NCBI GenBank assembly: GCA_965228975.1
Contig: OZ245851.1
Location: 2,666,001 to 2,730,000, forward strand
DNA from: JAJFJD01 sp965228975
Lineage (GTDB): Bacteria > Pseudomonadota > Alphaproteobacteria > UBA8366
Reading direction: 5' to 3'
Length of the DNA stretch: 64,000 bases
Shown: positions 15,708 to 25,378 of the stretch, one piece after another
Layout: every line of letters starts with the position of its first letter
Numbering within the stretch: position 1 is the stretch's first letter
Notes under the pieces: generated by a model
Database searches by the model: none
What the model was told of the DNA's origin: nothing
What the model saw: only the letters and a program-made list of their open reading frames with translations
Program-made: the position numbers and the translations under genes

Positions 15708-17159
15708 CTACTTGAAGTCCGGCTCATATCCCGGTGGCGGCGAGTACCCCAGGTCGCCGCGCGCGATCACCGCATCCCGGCCGCCATGTTTTTCCACCTG
15801 TTCGGCCTGACGGCGTTTGGCCCGCGCATCGACCTCTTCCGGATCGCATATCCGGCGCAAAAGCTGCTCGCACTCGGCCCGAACCGTTTCAAACTCGGGA
15901 TCGGTGCCGAGGTCGTTCAGCTCCTCCGGATCCGATTCAAGATCATAGAGTTGCGGCGCATACTTCGGATAGTACACGAACTTGTATTTGCCGTGCCGGA
16001 TCATGAAAGCGCCCGTCGTAGACCCCATGGCGTGATATTCGGAAAACACGTTCCGGCGCGGCGCCGCCCCATCGATGATGTCGAACAGGGATTCGCCGGG
16101 ATAGGCGCGCTCCTGCTCGGTCAACGGCACGCCGTTCGCTTCGAGGAAGGTCGGATAGCAATCGACATGGCTGACATGCGTCTCGCAAGTCGCGCCTTCG
16201 GGGAGCCCCGGCCCGGCCATGATCATCGGCACCGCCGCCGCCTCTTCGAACATCGTCGACTTGCCCCAGAGGCCGCGACTGCCGAGGTTGTCGCCATGGT
16301 CGCTGGTGTAGAGGATATGCGTATCGTCCGATAGCCCGGCCGCCTCTAGCGCGCGCAACACCTTGCCGATATTGTCGTCGAGAAAACTGCACAGGCCGAA
16401 ATACGCCGCCACGGCGACGCGCACCGTCTCCTCGTCGAAATAATCGTCATAATTCAAGCTACCGGCGTAATCCAACAGATACGGATGCTGCGGCCGCTCG
16501 GCTTTTTCATACTGTTTCGGCCAAGGAACCCGATCGAGCGGGTAGAGCTCGAAGAACTCTTCCGGCGCGGTCAACGGGAAATGCGGGCAAACCCAGGAAA
16601 CGAATAACGTCCACGGTTTGTCGCCGCCCTTCGACGCCTCGTCCTGCAGCCACCGGATGGCCAGATCGGTGATGTTTCGGTCGTAGTCGGTATACTCGCT
16701 TTCACCCATCTTGGCGGACCGGGCGATCTTGTAAGAGCCGCCCCGAACCGGCAGGTCGTCGCGCACCAAACCCATCAGGTCGCCGAGCCCTTCAACCACA
16801 TGCAAGGGAATCCGCTCTTCGACGAAGCCGTTGTCGTCATCGGTGCTGCGAAAATGCAGTTTTCCGATCGATTCCACCCGATGGCCCGCGCCGCGCAACC
16901 GATGGTGCCAACTCGGCACCGACCCTTCATAGGGGTCGCCGTTGTCCCAGAAACCGATCCGATTGATGTATTGCCCGGTCGCGAAGGTGGCGCGCGCGGG
17001 AATGCAAATCGGCGAGTTGCAATACGCATCGGTAAAGCGCACGCCCTTCGCCGCCAGCGCATCCAGGTGCGGTGTCCGCACCATCGGATGGCCATAGCAG
17101 CCGAGGGTTTTCGGATTGTGCTCGTCCGACATCAGGACGAGCATGTTCTTCGGTTTCAT
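15708..17159 (-). CDS. Sulfatase-like hydrolase (type I, formylglycine)
   Basis: A 483-residue alkaline phosphatase/sulfatase superfamily protein. The N-terminal metal site is LMSDEHNPKTLG. The formylglycine motif is C52-x-P54-x-R56 (ICIPARATFATG), so Cys52 should be matured to formylglycine. A second metal site is TSDHGDNLG in the middle. No signal peptide, so probably cytoplasmic. The ATG at 17159 has GGAG 8 bases upstream; a GTG four codons earlier is inferior. It resembles choline-sulfatase-like enzymes but the substrate, a sulfate ester or phosphonate ester, is unknown. A paralogue is encoded at 48030-49499. Confidence 0.9.
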   Translation of the reverse strand: MKPKNMLVLMSDEHNPKTLGCYGHPMVRTPHLDALAAKGVRFTDAYCNSPICIPARATFATGQYINRIGFWDNGDPYEGSVPSWHHRLRGAGHRVESIGKLHFRSTDDDNGFVEERIPLHVVEGLGDLMGLVRDDLPVRGGSYKIARSAKMGESEYTDYDRNITDLAIRWLQDEASKGGDKPWTLFVSWVCPHFPLTAPEEFFELYPLDRVPWPKQYEKAERPQHPYLLDYAGSLNYDDYFDEETVRVAVAAYFGLCSFLDDNIGKVLRALEAAGLSDDTHILYTSDHGDNLGSRGLWGKSTMFEEAAAVPMIMAGPGLPEGATCETHVSHVDCYPTFLEANGVPLTEQERAYPGESLFDIIDGAAPRRNVFSEYHAMGSTTGAFMIRHGKYKFVYYPKYAPQLYDLESDPEELNDLGTDPEFETVRAECEQLLRRICDPEEVDARAKRRQAEQVEKHGGRDAVIARGDLGYSPPPGYEPDFK

Positions 17160-17435
17160 TCGGCGCTCCACGTTGTCGGCCGTTTTCTGCGACGGCCTGC
17201 CGTTGCCAATGGTCGGAAAAAGGGTCCAAGCGGTCCGGATACACGGACTGCGATACCCTATTCGGCGGCGCGAACCGGCGCAACCGACGCCTCGACATGC
17301 CGGCGCGATCTACGGAGCGATCCGAATAACGATTGATCTGGGAAGGCTCGTTGTGCGTATGTCTCCTGTACCGACGCTCAAAACCGCGTTGTGGCGCGAC
17401 GGCTGCATACTTCGTTTTTAGGGCCTGTACGACCC

Positions 17436-18890
17436 ATGCCAGCACCGGTGATCCTATGGTTCAGGCGCGACCTGCGCCTTTCCGACAATCCTGCGCTTTC
17501 CGCCGCCGCCGCGACGGGCGACCCGGTCATCCCCCTCTTCGTTTTCGACGAGGAAAGCCAGAGCGTCCGACCGCTCGGCGGCGCGTCCCGCTGGTGGCTG
17601 CACCACTCACTCGCCTCGCTCGCGAACGGCCTGTGCAGTCTTGGAACGCCGTTGGTCCTGCGGCGCGGCCCGGCCGACACGGTGCTTCGGAATCTGATCG
17701 AGGAAACCGGCGCCAAAGGCGTCTTTTGGAACCGGCTCTATGACGCCGCGTCGATTCAGCGCGATTCACAGATCAAGAAGGACCTGCGGGACGGGGGATT
17801 GATCGCGGAAAGCTTCAACGGCTCCCTCCTCCACGAACCCTGGACGGTCGAAACCAAAACCGGCAAGCCCTATAGCGTCTTCACCCCGTTCTGGAAGGCG
17901 GTCCTGGCGTTGGGCGACCCCGGCGCCATCGAAACGCCGGCTGACCGCCTGACAGGACCCGACGATCCGGTGGCAAGTGACGTTCTTGAGAATTGGAATC
18001 TGCTGCCGACCCATCCGGATTGGGCCGCAGGATTGCGCGACACATGGCAACCCGGCGAGGATGCCGCACAAGAACGCCTCCGCGCCTTCCACGATACGGC
18101 GCTGTCGGACTATGCGAATGGGCGCGACTTGCCGGGAACCGCCGGAACATCGATGCTTTCTCCACATCTGCATTTCGGCGAAATCAGTCCCCGCCAGGTT
18201 TGGCACGCAACACGGTTTTGGTCCGATGCCGAAGGATCGAGCGCGGCTTCCAACGCGGCACAGTCCTATCTTCGCGAAATCGGCTGGCGCGAATTCAATC
18301 ATCACCTGCTGTTCCATTTCCCGGCGCTGCCCACGGACAACGTGAACCGGCGCTTCGACGACTTTCAGTGGGCCGACGACACGGAAGCGCTTAGGGTCTG
18401 GCAGAAAGGGCGCACCGGCTATCCCATCGTGGACGCGGGTATGCGCGAGCTATGGGAGACCGGCTGGATGCACAATCGCGTCCGTATGGTCGTCGCCTCC
18501 TTCCTGGTGAAGCATCTGCGCCTTCATTGGCGGCGTGGCGAAGAGTGGTTCTGGGACACTTTGGTCGACGCCGACCCGGCGAATAACGCCGGGAACTGGC
18601 AATGGGTAGCCGGATGCGGATTCGACGCTGCCCCCTATTTCCGCGTCTTCAATCCGATCCTCCAGGGGGAGAAGTTCGACAAGGACGGCCGCTACGTTCG
18701 GCGCTGGGTTCCCGAGATTGCCGGGCTGCCCGACAAGTATCTTCACAAGCCCTGGGCGGCGCCGGCGGATGTCCTACAGGATGCGGGAATTCGGTTGGGC
18801 GAAACCTATCCGTCCCCCATCGTCGATCACAAAACCGCGCGACAAGCCGCGCTCGACGCCTATGCCGAATTGAAAAAGTCCAAGCCGTAA
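17436..18890 (+). CDS. phrB: Deoxyribodipyrimidine photo-lyase (class I CPD photolyase)
   Basis: A 484-residue FAD-dependent photolyase. The N-terminal antenna domain begins VILWFRRDLRLSDNPAL. The C-terminal FAD domain has GGTSMLSPHLHFGE-like (GTSMLSPHLHFGEISPRQVW), YPIVDAGMRELWETGWMHNR and WQWVAGCGFDAAPYFRVFNP, all classical. It repairs UV-induced cyclobutane pyrimidine dimers using light. The ATG at 17436 was chosen by alignment of the family start; about 15 upstream codons are in frame but unlikely. Confidence 0.96.
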   Translation: MPAPVILWFRRDLRLSDNPALSAAAATGDPVIPLFVFDEESQSVRPLGGASRWWLHHSLASLANGLCSLGTPLVLRRGPADTVLRNLIEETGAKGVFWNRLYDAASIQRDSQIKKDLRDGGLIAESFNGSLLHEPWTVETKTGKPYSVFTPFWKAVLALGDPGAIETPADRLTGPDDPVASDVLENWNLLPTHPDWAAGLRDTWQPGEDAAQERLRAFHDTALSDYANGRDLPGTAGTSMLSPHLHFGEISPRQVWHATRFWSDAEGSSAASNAAQSYLREIGWREFNHHLLFHFPALPTDNVNRRFDDFQWADDTEALRVWQKGRTGYPIVDAGMRELWETGWMHNRVRMVVASFLVKHLRLHWRRGEEWFWDTLVDADPANNAGNWQWVAGCGFDAAPYFRVFNPILQGEKFDKDGRYVRRWVPEIAGLPDKYLHKPWAAPADVLQDAGIRLGETYPSPIVDHKTARQAALDAYAELKKSKP

Positions 18891-18936
18891 CGCAAGGCTC
18901 GTTACTCTCCGCGCCGGAGATGCTATCAGGCGTGCC

Positions 18937-20199
18937 ATGAAGGACGATCTCGACGACGTCACGATCGAAACGCTCGGCGCGCGCGGCGATGGCATCGCCC
19001 ACGCGCACGGCGACCGGCTGTATGTCGCCTTCGGCGCACCCGGCGACCGGGTTTGGGCGCGGCGGACCGGCAAGCGCGGGGACGGTTTCGGCGCGGAGAT
19101 CGCGGCCTTGATCGAACCGGGACTCGCCCGGACCGAACCGGTCTGTCGCCATTTCGGCACCTGCGGCGGCTGCGCCACGCAGCATATCGATCCCGCGGCA
19201 ACCGCCGAAATCAAACGCGATCTGCTGATCCAGGCACTGGCCCGGCACGGCATCAACGATGCACCGATGGACGCGACGATCGCGATTCCACCCGGACAAC
19301 GCCGCCGCGCCAGGTTCGCCTACCGATCCGGCCGGAAAGCGATCCTGGGGTTCAACAAGCGAAACAGCCGAAACCTCGCGAATCTGGAGGAATGTCCGGC
19401 GCTCCGCGACCGCATGGCCGCGTTGATCGAACCGATCCGGCGGATGGCCGCCACCATCGGTATTCTCGGGAAAGGCGCGGACATCCAAGTGACCGAAACC
19501 GACAGTGGAATCGACCTGCTCATCATTCCGATACGCGACGCCGATCCCGACCTACGCGCACGGGAAACGCTCGCCGCGTTTGCCGAAGACCATGATCTGT
19601 GCCGCATTTCCTGGCAGTTCGGCGGCGACTGGGAACCGATCGCCCAGCGCCGCCCGGCTCGCGTACGGTTCGGTCCGGCGACCGTCACCCCGCCACCCAA
19701 TGCATTCCTGCAACCGAGCCGACAGGGCGAGGCCGCCATCGTCGATCTGGTGCGCAACGCCATGAAGGAGCCGAAACCGGCGCATATCGCCGATTTCTAT
19801 GCCGGGTGCGGCGCCCTCACCTTCCCGCTATCGGCGCTCGGCCGCGTCACGGCATTCGAGGGGAATGATGAGATGGCCGATGCGATGTCGCGCGCCGCCG
19901 GCGAAGCCCCGGTCACCGTGGAACGCCGTGACTTGGTACGGCAACCTTTGTCGACAATTGAGTTGGACACCTTCGATGCCGCCGTTTTCGACCCGCCGCG
20001 CGCCGGGGCGCGACCGCTCGCCGAGGCCCTGGCCGGCAGCACCATCCCGACGGTCGTTGCGGTATCGTGCAATCCCGCGACGCTGGGGCGCGACCTGCGT
20101 TTGTTGATCGACGGCGGATACCGGATCGAGCGCGTCACGCCGATCGACCAATTCCCCTGGTCATCGCATTTGGAGGCTGTCGCAGTGCTGCGGCGCTAG
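18937..20199 (+). CDS. TRAM-domain 23S rRNA/tRNA (uracil-C5) methyltransferase (RlmD/TrmA type)
   Basis: A 420-residue class I SAM-dependent RNA methyltransferase. An N-terminal TRAM-like OB fold (GARGDGIAHAHGDRLYVAF) is followed by an Fe-S binding group CRHFGTCGGCATQH. The Rossmann catalytic domain has DFYAGCGALTFPL (SAM), FDPPRAGA and the nucleophile region VAVSCNPATLGRD. This is the RlmC/RlmD/TrmA family, methylating uracil C5 in rRNA or tRNA. Which uridine is modified cannot be read from sequence. It shares its TAG stop palindrome with the converging next gene. Confidence 0.92.
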   Translation: MKDDLDDVTIETLGARGDGIAHAHGDRLYVAFGAPGDRVWARRTGKRGDGFGAEIAALIEPGLARTEPVCRHFGTCGGCATQHIDPAATAEIKRDLLIQALARHGINDAPMDATIAIPPGQRRRARFAYRSGRKAILGFNKRNSRNLANLEECPALRDRMAALIEPIRRMAATIGILGKGADIQVTETDSGIDLLIIPIRDADPDLRARETLAAFAEDHDLCRISWQFGGDWEPIAQRRPARVRFGPATVTPPPNAFLQPSRQGEAAIVDLVRNAMKEPKPAHIADFYAGCGALTFPLSALGRVTAFEGNDEMADAMSRAAGEAPVTVERRDLVRQPLSTIELDTFDAAVFDPPRAGARPLAEALAGSTIPTVVAVSCNPATLGRDLRLLIDGGYRIERVTPIDQFPWSSHLEAVAVLRR

Positions 20200-21587
20200 T
20201 CGTCGAAAGCCGCCAATTCACCCAACGTGACGGGCTTGATCGGCGGGCGGATGCGGTAATAGCCGACATCGCGAACGCTTTCGCCGCGTTCGGCGGCGAT
20301 GATCTCGGCCACCGTCAGGCCGCAGAAGCGGCCCTGGCACGGCCCCATGCCGCAGCGCATGTAGGATTTCAACTGATTGGGACCGGTCGCCCCAAGCCGG
20401 ACGCCTTCGCGGATGGTGCCGGCACTGACTTCCTCGCAACGGCAGACGACCGTCTCGTCGTCGGCGGGTGCCAGGATTTCGGGGTTCGGCCGAAACAGGC
20501 TGTCGAGCAACGGCCGGATCGCCTGATACTTCGACCGTTGTTTCAGCAGCGGCGCGGCCTCCCGGTCGCGGTCCGCGGCGGTGATCTTTTCCAAACGGCA
20601 TGCGGCGTCGAGAGCGGCGATGCGGCCGGCCACCGCGGCGGCCTCTGCCCCGTAAATTCCCGCACTGTCGCCGGCAACGGCGATCCCCTCGATCGACGTG
20701 TTGTAGTAATCGTCCAGAACCGGGCGCCAATAGCGCTGCGGCTCGACCCATTCGTGATCGCACCAGAGCTGGCGGGTGATCTGCACATTCGGCACCACGC
20801 CTTCGTGCAGCAATACGGTATCGGCCGCGATTTCCTGCGCCGCACCGCCGCTCTGAAATCGGATACCCTCGGCGGTTTCGCTGCCAAAAACGGCCAATCC
20901 GCGAACCCCTGAATGAATGGGAACGCCGGCGGCCTTGACGTGGCGGCGCATCGCCATGCCCTTGCGGAGGTATTCCGGCGCGCGGAGCGCCCCCGGCAAC
21001 GTCCCCGCCGCCGCAATGTAGTCCGCGGTCCGTGTCGTTTCCAACAACGCGACCACGTTGGCCCCCGCATCGATCAATTGCTGCGTCACGAGCAGCAGCA
21101 GCGGTCCACTGCCTGCAACCGCGATACGTCCCATGGGCACCGCGCCGGCGGATTTGAGCAAGACCTGCGCCGCACCGGCCCCCATCACGCCCGGCAGCGT
21201 CCAGCCCGGTATCGCGACCGGCCGCTCCTGCGCCCCGGTGGCGATCAGCAATCGCCGTCCGGTAACCTGCGACGCGGTTCCGTTATGAGAAAAGGAAACG
21301 GCGCAATTCGGGTCGACCTGCCAAACCGACGCACCGGGACGATAATCGATCTCCGCTTTCGCGAACTCCCGCGCCAGCGCCGCGCCGCGCATGTAGTCTC
21401 GGCCGAGAATATCCCGCAGTTTCGACCCATTGTCGGCATTTCTTGTGATATTGCGGTAGATCTGACCGCCCGGTTGGGATTGCTCATCGAGCACCATGAC
21501 CGAGAGACCGTGCGATGAGGCCTCGACGGCGGCGGCCTGCCCGGCCGGGCCGGCGCCGATGATGATCAGGTCGGTGTCGGCGCTCAT
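20196..21587 (-). CDS. HcnB/OoxA-like FAD/NAD(P) oxidoreductase subunit with BFD-like [2Fe-2S] domain
   Basis: A 463-residue flavoprotein. The N-terminal dinucleotide fold is IIGAGPAGQAAA; a second glycine motif is AVAGSGPLLLLV. The C-terminal 80 residues hold CRCEEV, a downstream CGMGPCQGRFCG and intervening spacing typical of a BFD-like [2Fe-2S] domain. This is the larger subunit of HcnABC/opine-oxidase-type heterotrimers. It overlaps the small ferredoxin subunit gene by 4 bases. Substrate unknown: hydrogen cyanide synthase, opine oxidase and D-hydroxyproline dehydrogenase are all built this way. Confidence 0.88.
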   Translation of the reverse strand: MSADTDLIIIGAGPAGQAAAVEASSHGLSVMVLDEQSQPGGQIYRNITRNADNGSKLRDILGRDYMRGAALAREFAKAEIDYRPGASVWQVDPNCAVSFSHNGTASQVTGRRLLIATGAQERPVAIPGWTLPGVMGAGAAQVLLKSAGAVPMGRIAVAGSGPLLLLVTQQLIDAGANVVALLETTRTADYIAAAGTLPGALRAPEYLRKGMAMRRHVKAAGVPIHSGVRGLAVFGSETAEGIRFQSGGAAQEIAADTVLLHEGVVPNVQITRQLWCDHEWVEPQRYWRPVLDDYYNTSIEGIAVAGDSAGIYGAEAAAVAGRIAALDAACRLEKITAADRDREAAPLLKQRSKYQAIRPLLDSLFRPNPEILAPADDETVVCRCEEVSAGTIREGVRLGATGPNQLKSYMRCGMGPCQGRFCGLTVAEIIAAERGESVRDVGYYRIRPPIKPVTLGELAAFDD

Positions 21588-21880
21588 TCGTCCATCCCGC
21601 GCGCGCCCACCTGGCGCTTCACCTGCATGCCGTCCCGCACTTCAACCAGGCAGGCCTGCCGGTTCGGCACCCCGTCGATTTCCATCAGGCAATCGAAGCA
21701 AACGCCCATCATGCAATAAGGCAGCCGCGGCGCGCCCGTTACCGGCGTCGTCCGCGTGTGCCCTGCGCCGGATACCAGAATTGCCGCCGCCACGGTGTCA
21801 CCGGGCCGTGCGGAAACGCTTTGCCCCTCGAAATCGAATGTGACGGTAAGGTCGTCGCCCTCAGGCAGCCGCTTGTACAT
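21584..21880 (-). CDS. HcnA-like (2Fe-2S)-binding subunit
   Basis: A 98-residue plant-type ferredoxin-like subunit. The cluster ligands are CMMGVCFDC plus a later Cys in RQACLVEV. It begins MYKRLPEGDDLTVTFDF. The ATG at 21880 has AGAGG upstream; a longer frame reading would sit inside the preceding gene. Overlaps: 20 bases with the upstream DAO-type subunit and 4 bases with the downstream FAD subunit, so the three are translated as one unit. Confidence 0.9.
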   Translation of the reverse strand: MYKRLPEGDDLTVTFDFEGQSVSARPGDTVAAAILVSGAGHTRTTPVTGAPRLPYCMMGVCFDCLMEIDGVPNRQACLVEVRDGMQVKRQVGARGMDE

Positions 21881-22982
21881 CGAACCTCTGTGCGCTGAAT
21901 TGCTCGAATCCGGGCTGCATTTCGCCATGGGCGATCCATCGCGCCACATGCGCCGCATTGATCGCCGCAAGTGTGACACCGCTATGCGACGTCACCACAT
22001 ACGCCCCCGGACAAGTCGTCGATTCGTCGTAAATCGCCGCCATATCCGGCGTGAGAATGCGGATACAACCCCATGTGCGGACGAGACGCACACCCGCGAG
22101 TTGCGGGAAACACCGAATGGCGCGGCTCGCGATAGCGCGCGTCACATCCAGCGACGTCCCGTCGTCGTAATCGACCTCTTCCTTGGAGTTGCCCAGTTGA
22201 ATCGTGCCTTCATTCGTTTGCCGGATCGATCCCATCGCCAAGGGCATCAGCGGCCGGGCGCGTTCGGTGATCAGCACCTGTCCGCGCTGCGGGCGGATCG
22301 GCACGTTCAAGCCGACCATCGGGCCGAGCCGCGGCGCGCCGTGTCCCGCCGCCAGAACGACTTTCGCGGCCGTGATGTCGCCTTGCGCCGTGTGAACGAC
22401 GAAATCCGATCCATGGTGATCGATCGATTCGACGCGATGGTTGGTGAGATAGCGGCCGCCACGACGGTCGAACGCCGTGTGCAACGCCCGGAGCAAGAGC
22501 AACGGGTTCACGTCGCCATCGTGCGGTGAAAAGGATGCGCCGACCAACTCCTCGCCAAGGGTCAGGTCCGGGGCGAATTTCTGGAGTTCCTGGCGATCGA
22601 TGATCTCGCAATCGAAGATCGATCCGGCCGCCTGTTTCTGCATATTGGCGATGAACTGTTTCCGGCCTTCCAGTTCCTCTTCGCCCAACAGAAGTTCGAC
22701 CCCGCCGCCCCCGCGATAGGCCACATCGATCTCGCTGTATTCCAACAACTCAGCGGCGAAATCGGGGTACAGCGCCGCCGATTCACAGCTCCACTCGTGA
22801 TACCGATGGACGCCCACGCCTTTTGATTGGGTCCACACCAGCCCGAAATTGCCCCGTGAGGCGCGCAACACGTTGTCACCCTCGTCCAGGATGACGACGT
22901 TGAGCCCTTCACGGCGCAAGCCATAGCCGACTGCGGAGCCGAATATGCCGCCGCCCACGACGATTACGTCCGCGCTTTGCAC
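21861..22982 (-). CDS. HcnC-like FAD-dependent (DAO-type) amine/amino-acid oxidoreductase
   Basis: A 373-residue DAO-superfamily flavoprotein starting with VIVVGGGIFGSAVGYGLRREG (FAD Rossmann). A mid-chain GAR-like VVLAAGHGAPRLGPMVG and a C-terminal GVTLAAINAAHVARW are family hallmarks. It is the substrate-oxidising subunit of the heterotrimeric enzyme with the two genes that follow. Its start overlaps the end of the TPR protein gene by 19 bases. Likely substrates are secondary amines or D-amino acids, inferred from the family. Confidence 0.88.
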   Translation of the reverse strand: MQSADVIVVGGGIFGSAVGYGLRREGLNVVILDEGDNVLRASRGNFGLVWTQSKGVGVHRYHEWSCESAALYPDFAAELLEYSEIDVAYRGGGGVELLLGEEELEGRKQFIANMQKQAAGSIFDCEIIDRQELQKFAPDLTLGEELVGASFSPHDGDVNPLLLLRALHTAFDRRGGRYLTNHRVESIDHHGSDFVVHTAQGDITAAKVVLAAGHGAPRLGPMVGLNVPIRPQRGQVLITERARPLMPLAMGSIRQTNEGTIQLGNSKEEVDYDDGTSLDVTRAIASRAIRCFPQLAGVRLVRTWGCIRILTPDMAAIYDESTTCPGAYVVTSHSGVTLAAINAAHVARWIAHGEMQPGFEQFSAQRFDVQAAA

Positions 22983-25012
22983 CGGTCACTCCAAACTGTT
23001 GTCAATGCGGCTTCGAATGCCTGGGTAAACCCTTTTGCATCGACCAGGGTAGAGCCAGCCACCTGGTCGCGCAAGACCGCCCGTCGCGGCGGGTCGGCCG
23101 CTATGGCAAGCGCCTTTGCGACATAGGCGTCGGGCGTATCCACGACCCATCCCGGCTGACCGATTTGATTGAGCAGACTGACGCCGACCCGCCCCGCATG
23201 CAGCGCTCCCGCGAGCCCGATCACCGGCACGCCCATCCACAGGGCCTCGCAGGTCGTCGTCGTACCGTTATAGGGGAAGGTATCCAGCGCGACGTCGACC
23301 GCGCCGTAGAGCGCGAGATGGTCCGACGCATCCCGCACCCGCGCGCGCAGGTCCAACCGTTCGGGCGGCACGCCATTTGCCTGGAAGACGCCCAAAACCC
23401 TATCTCGAACGCCATGGTCGGCGAGTTGCCGCGATTTGAGCAGAAGCCGCGTGTCCGGGCAATCGGTCAAGAGCCGGGCCCACAACGCAATCACCTCGTC
23501 GGTCACCTTCGAAAGATTGTTGAACGAACCAAACGTAATCGGCCGCCTGCCCGGACGATCCATCGGCACCGGCGCATTCGCCGGCGGCCGATAGCACAAG
23601 AATCCCGCAGGCAATCGCAACAGACGCTCGCTGTGGAAGGAATCCGTTTCCCCTTCTGGATCGGCCCACCCGTCGGAAATCCGGTAATCCATCTGCGACA
23701 GGCCGGTCGTGGCCGGATAACCGATCCAGCTTATTTGTACCGGTGCGGCACGACGTCCGAATACAGGCAACCGGTTGTTTCCCGTATGTCCGCTGAGGTC
23801 GACCAGGATGTCGATCCGGTCGGCGCGAATCCGCTCGAAAAGCTCCGTATCGTCGAGCGGCACACTGTCGCGCCAATGATCCGCGGACCGCCGCAAGCGA
23901 TCGGTCGTGTCGTCCGGGCGCGATACATCGGCATAACAGAAGACTTCGAACCGGTCCTTGTCGTGACGTTCCAAGACCGGTTCGATGAAATAGGCGACCG
24001 AATGGGTCCAAAAATCCGGCGAGACATACCCGATCCGCAGCCGCCGCTCCGGCTGCCAATCGATATCTTTCGGCAGCGGTTCGGGGCGCTCGTGTCGGTT
24101 GGACCAACGGCGGTGCTCGGCAACCAGCGTCTCACCGTCGATTGCCGGATCGTAGGAAAGGCTCATCAACAGATTCGAATGGAAGCTCGGATCGTCCCCG
24201 TCCGCGGCCACCGCCGCGGTATATGCCTCACGCGCCGCGACGAAATCGCCCTGGTCCTTCAGCACGATCCCAAGGTTGTTACGCGCCGATGCGAGGCGGG
24301 GCTCATGACGCAATGCTTCCCGATGCGCCGCCGCGGCCGCCGTCAATTCCCCTTTGGCGGCAAGCGCGGTGCCGAGGTGGGTATTCGCCAGCGCGTTTTC
24401 CGGCTGCAACGCCAACGCCCTTTGGAAGGCATCGATCGCACCATCCGTGTCGCGCTGTTCCTGAAGCACGACGCCGAGATTGTTGAACGCTTCGGGATAG
24501 TCCCCCCGCAGCGACAAGGCGGTGCGATAGCATCCCGACGCTCCGTCAAGGTCACCGAGTTCGCGGAGGACGTTGCCCAGGTTGTTGTGTATTTCCGGAA
24601 TATCGCCCCGCAAACCAACCGCATGCCGCAACACGACCGCCGCGTCCTCGAATATGCCGACGGCCGCCAGGGCATTGCCCAATTCGTTCTGAAGCACCGG
24701 GTTATCCGGCTGAAGCGACACGGCATCGCGATAGGCCGTCAGCGCCAATTCCGGCCGCCCCATCGCCATCAGGATCGCGCCGAGATAGGCCGTCGTCACC
24801 GCATCGTTGGGACTGTGCGCCAGCGCCTTGCGGGCATACTCTTCCGCCTCCGGTAGATTCCCCGCGCGCAGGAAGATCTGTGCAAGGAGGCCATGGCTTG
24901 CCGTTTCATCCGCGACGGCGGCCTGTTGCGCCAACCGTTCGGCATCGGCCAAACGCCCCGCGGCAATGGCCGCTTGCGCCTGTTCGATCAACGATGCCTC
25001 CGGTGTGGCCAC
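22964..25012 (-). CDS. TPR-repeat O-GlcNAc-transferase-like protein (GT41/SPINDLY)
   Basis: A 682-residue protein. Residues about 10-290 are tandem tetratricopeptide repeats, roughly seven copies of the A/L-x2-G-x3-A-x3-Y pattern. Residues about 310-680 match the catalytic region of O-linked N-acetylglucosaminyltransferase/SPINDLY proteins: RIGYVSPDFWTHSVAYF, DILVDLSGHTGNNRL, FGSFNNLSKV and DTFPYNGTTTTCEALWMGVP. It should transfer a sugar to protein hydroxyls; bacterial targets are often flagellin or adhesins, none of which are in this window. Start codon GTG at 25012, 6 bp after the DUF3572 stop. Confidence 0.9.
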   Translation of the reverse strand: MATPEASLIEQAQAAIAAGRLADAERLAQQAAVADETASHGLLAQIFLRAGNLPEAEEYARKALAHSPNDAVTTAYLGAILMAMGRPELALTAYRDAVSLQPDNPVLQNELGNALAAVGIFEDAAVVLRHAVGLRGDIPEIHNNLGNVLRELGDLDGASGCYRTALSLRGDYPEAFNNLGVVLQEQRDTDGAIDAFQRALALQPENALANTHLGTALAAKGELTAAAAAHREALRHEPRLASARNNLGIVLKDQGDFVAAREAYTAAVAADGDDPSFHSNLLMSLSYDPAIDGETLVAEHRRWSNRHERPEPLPKDIDWQPERRLRIGYVSPDFWTHSVAYFIEPVLERHDKDRFEVFCYADVSRPDDTTDRLRRSADHWRDSVPLDDTELFERIRADRIDILVDLSGHTGNNRLPVFGRRAAPVQISWIGYPATTGLSQMDYRISDGWADPEGETDSFHSERLLRLPAGFLCYRPPANAPVPMDRPGRRPITFGSFNNLSKVTDEVIALWARLLTDCPDTRLLLKSRQLADHGVRDRVLGVFQANGVPPERLDLRARVRDASDHLALYGAVDVALDTFPYNGTTTTCEALWMGVPVIGLAGALHAGRVGVSLLNQIGQPGWVVDTPDAYVAKALAIAADPPRRAVLRDQVAGSTLVDAKGFTQAFEAALTTVWSDRCKART

Positions 25013-25018
25013 GGGTGT

Positions 25019-25357
25019 CTACTCGATCGGCACGCCCGGCAGGAACCGCCGGGAGGATGGAATCAAGGCCGGGTCGATCTCTTCCGCTTCAGCGAATGCC
25101 ATCAACAAACGCTCGTCGGACATCAGGTGATCGAGAACACCGGAAAGGGTTCTGGGATCGCCCGCACGGTCGCGCAATTCGTCCAGCGTCAATCCGCTTA
25201 GCAACAGGAAGCGGCGCAATCGTTCCTCATCGCCGGCGACATAGGCCAAGGCGCGTAACGCCAGTGCTTCCGCATTATCTGCATCCGATTTGGGGATTGT
25301 GACCTCCGGCGGATTACGCGCTATATCTATCGAAATGCCCGTGGCGAAGAGTGCCAC
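25019..25357 (-). CDS. DUF3572 family protein
   Basis: A 112-residue protein matching DUF3572, a helical alphaproteobacterial family: LALRALAYVAGDEERLRRFL, then LSGVLDHLMSDERLLMAF. Function unknown. The only usable start in frame is a GTG at 25357, just 21 bp from the divergent gene at 25379, so the first dozen or so residues are doubtful. It heads the minus-strand run that continues through the GT41-like and HcnABC-like genes. Confidence 0.78.
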   Translation of the reverse strand: MALFATGISIDIARNPPEVTIPKSDADNAEALALRALAYVAGDEERLRRFLLLSGLTLDELRDRAGDPRTLSGVLDHLMSDERLLMAFAEAEEIDPALIPSSRRFLPGVPIE

Positions 25358-25378
25358 CGCAACGCATGAAAGTCATCC

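Noticed and set aside
20196..22982. Hydrogen cyanide synthase HcnABC
   Set aside because: The three-subunit architecture fits, but the same architecture serves opine and hydroxyproline oxidases, so cyanide production is not claimed.
23165..24856. 563-residue + strand reading opposite the TPR/GT41 gene
   Set aside because: Arg-rich shadow of the TPR protein; no family signature.
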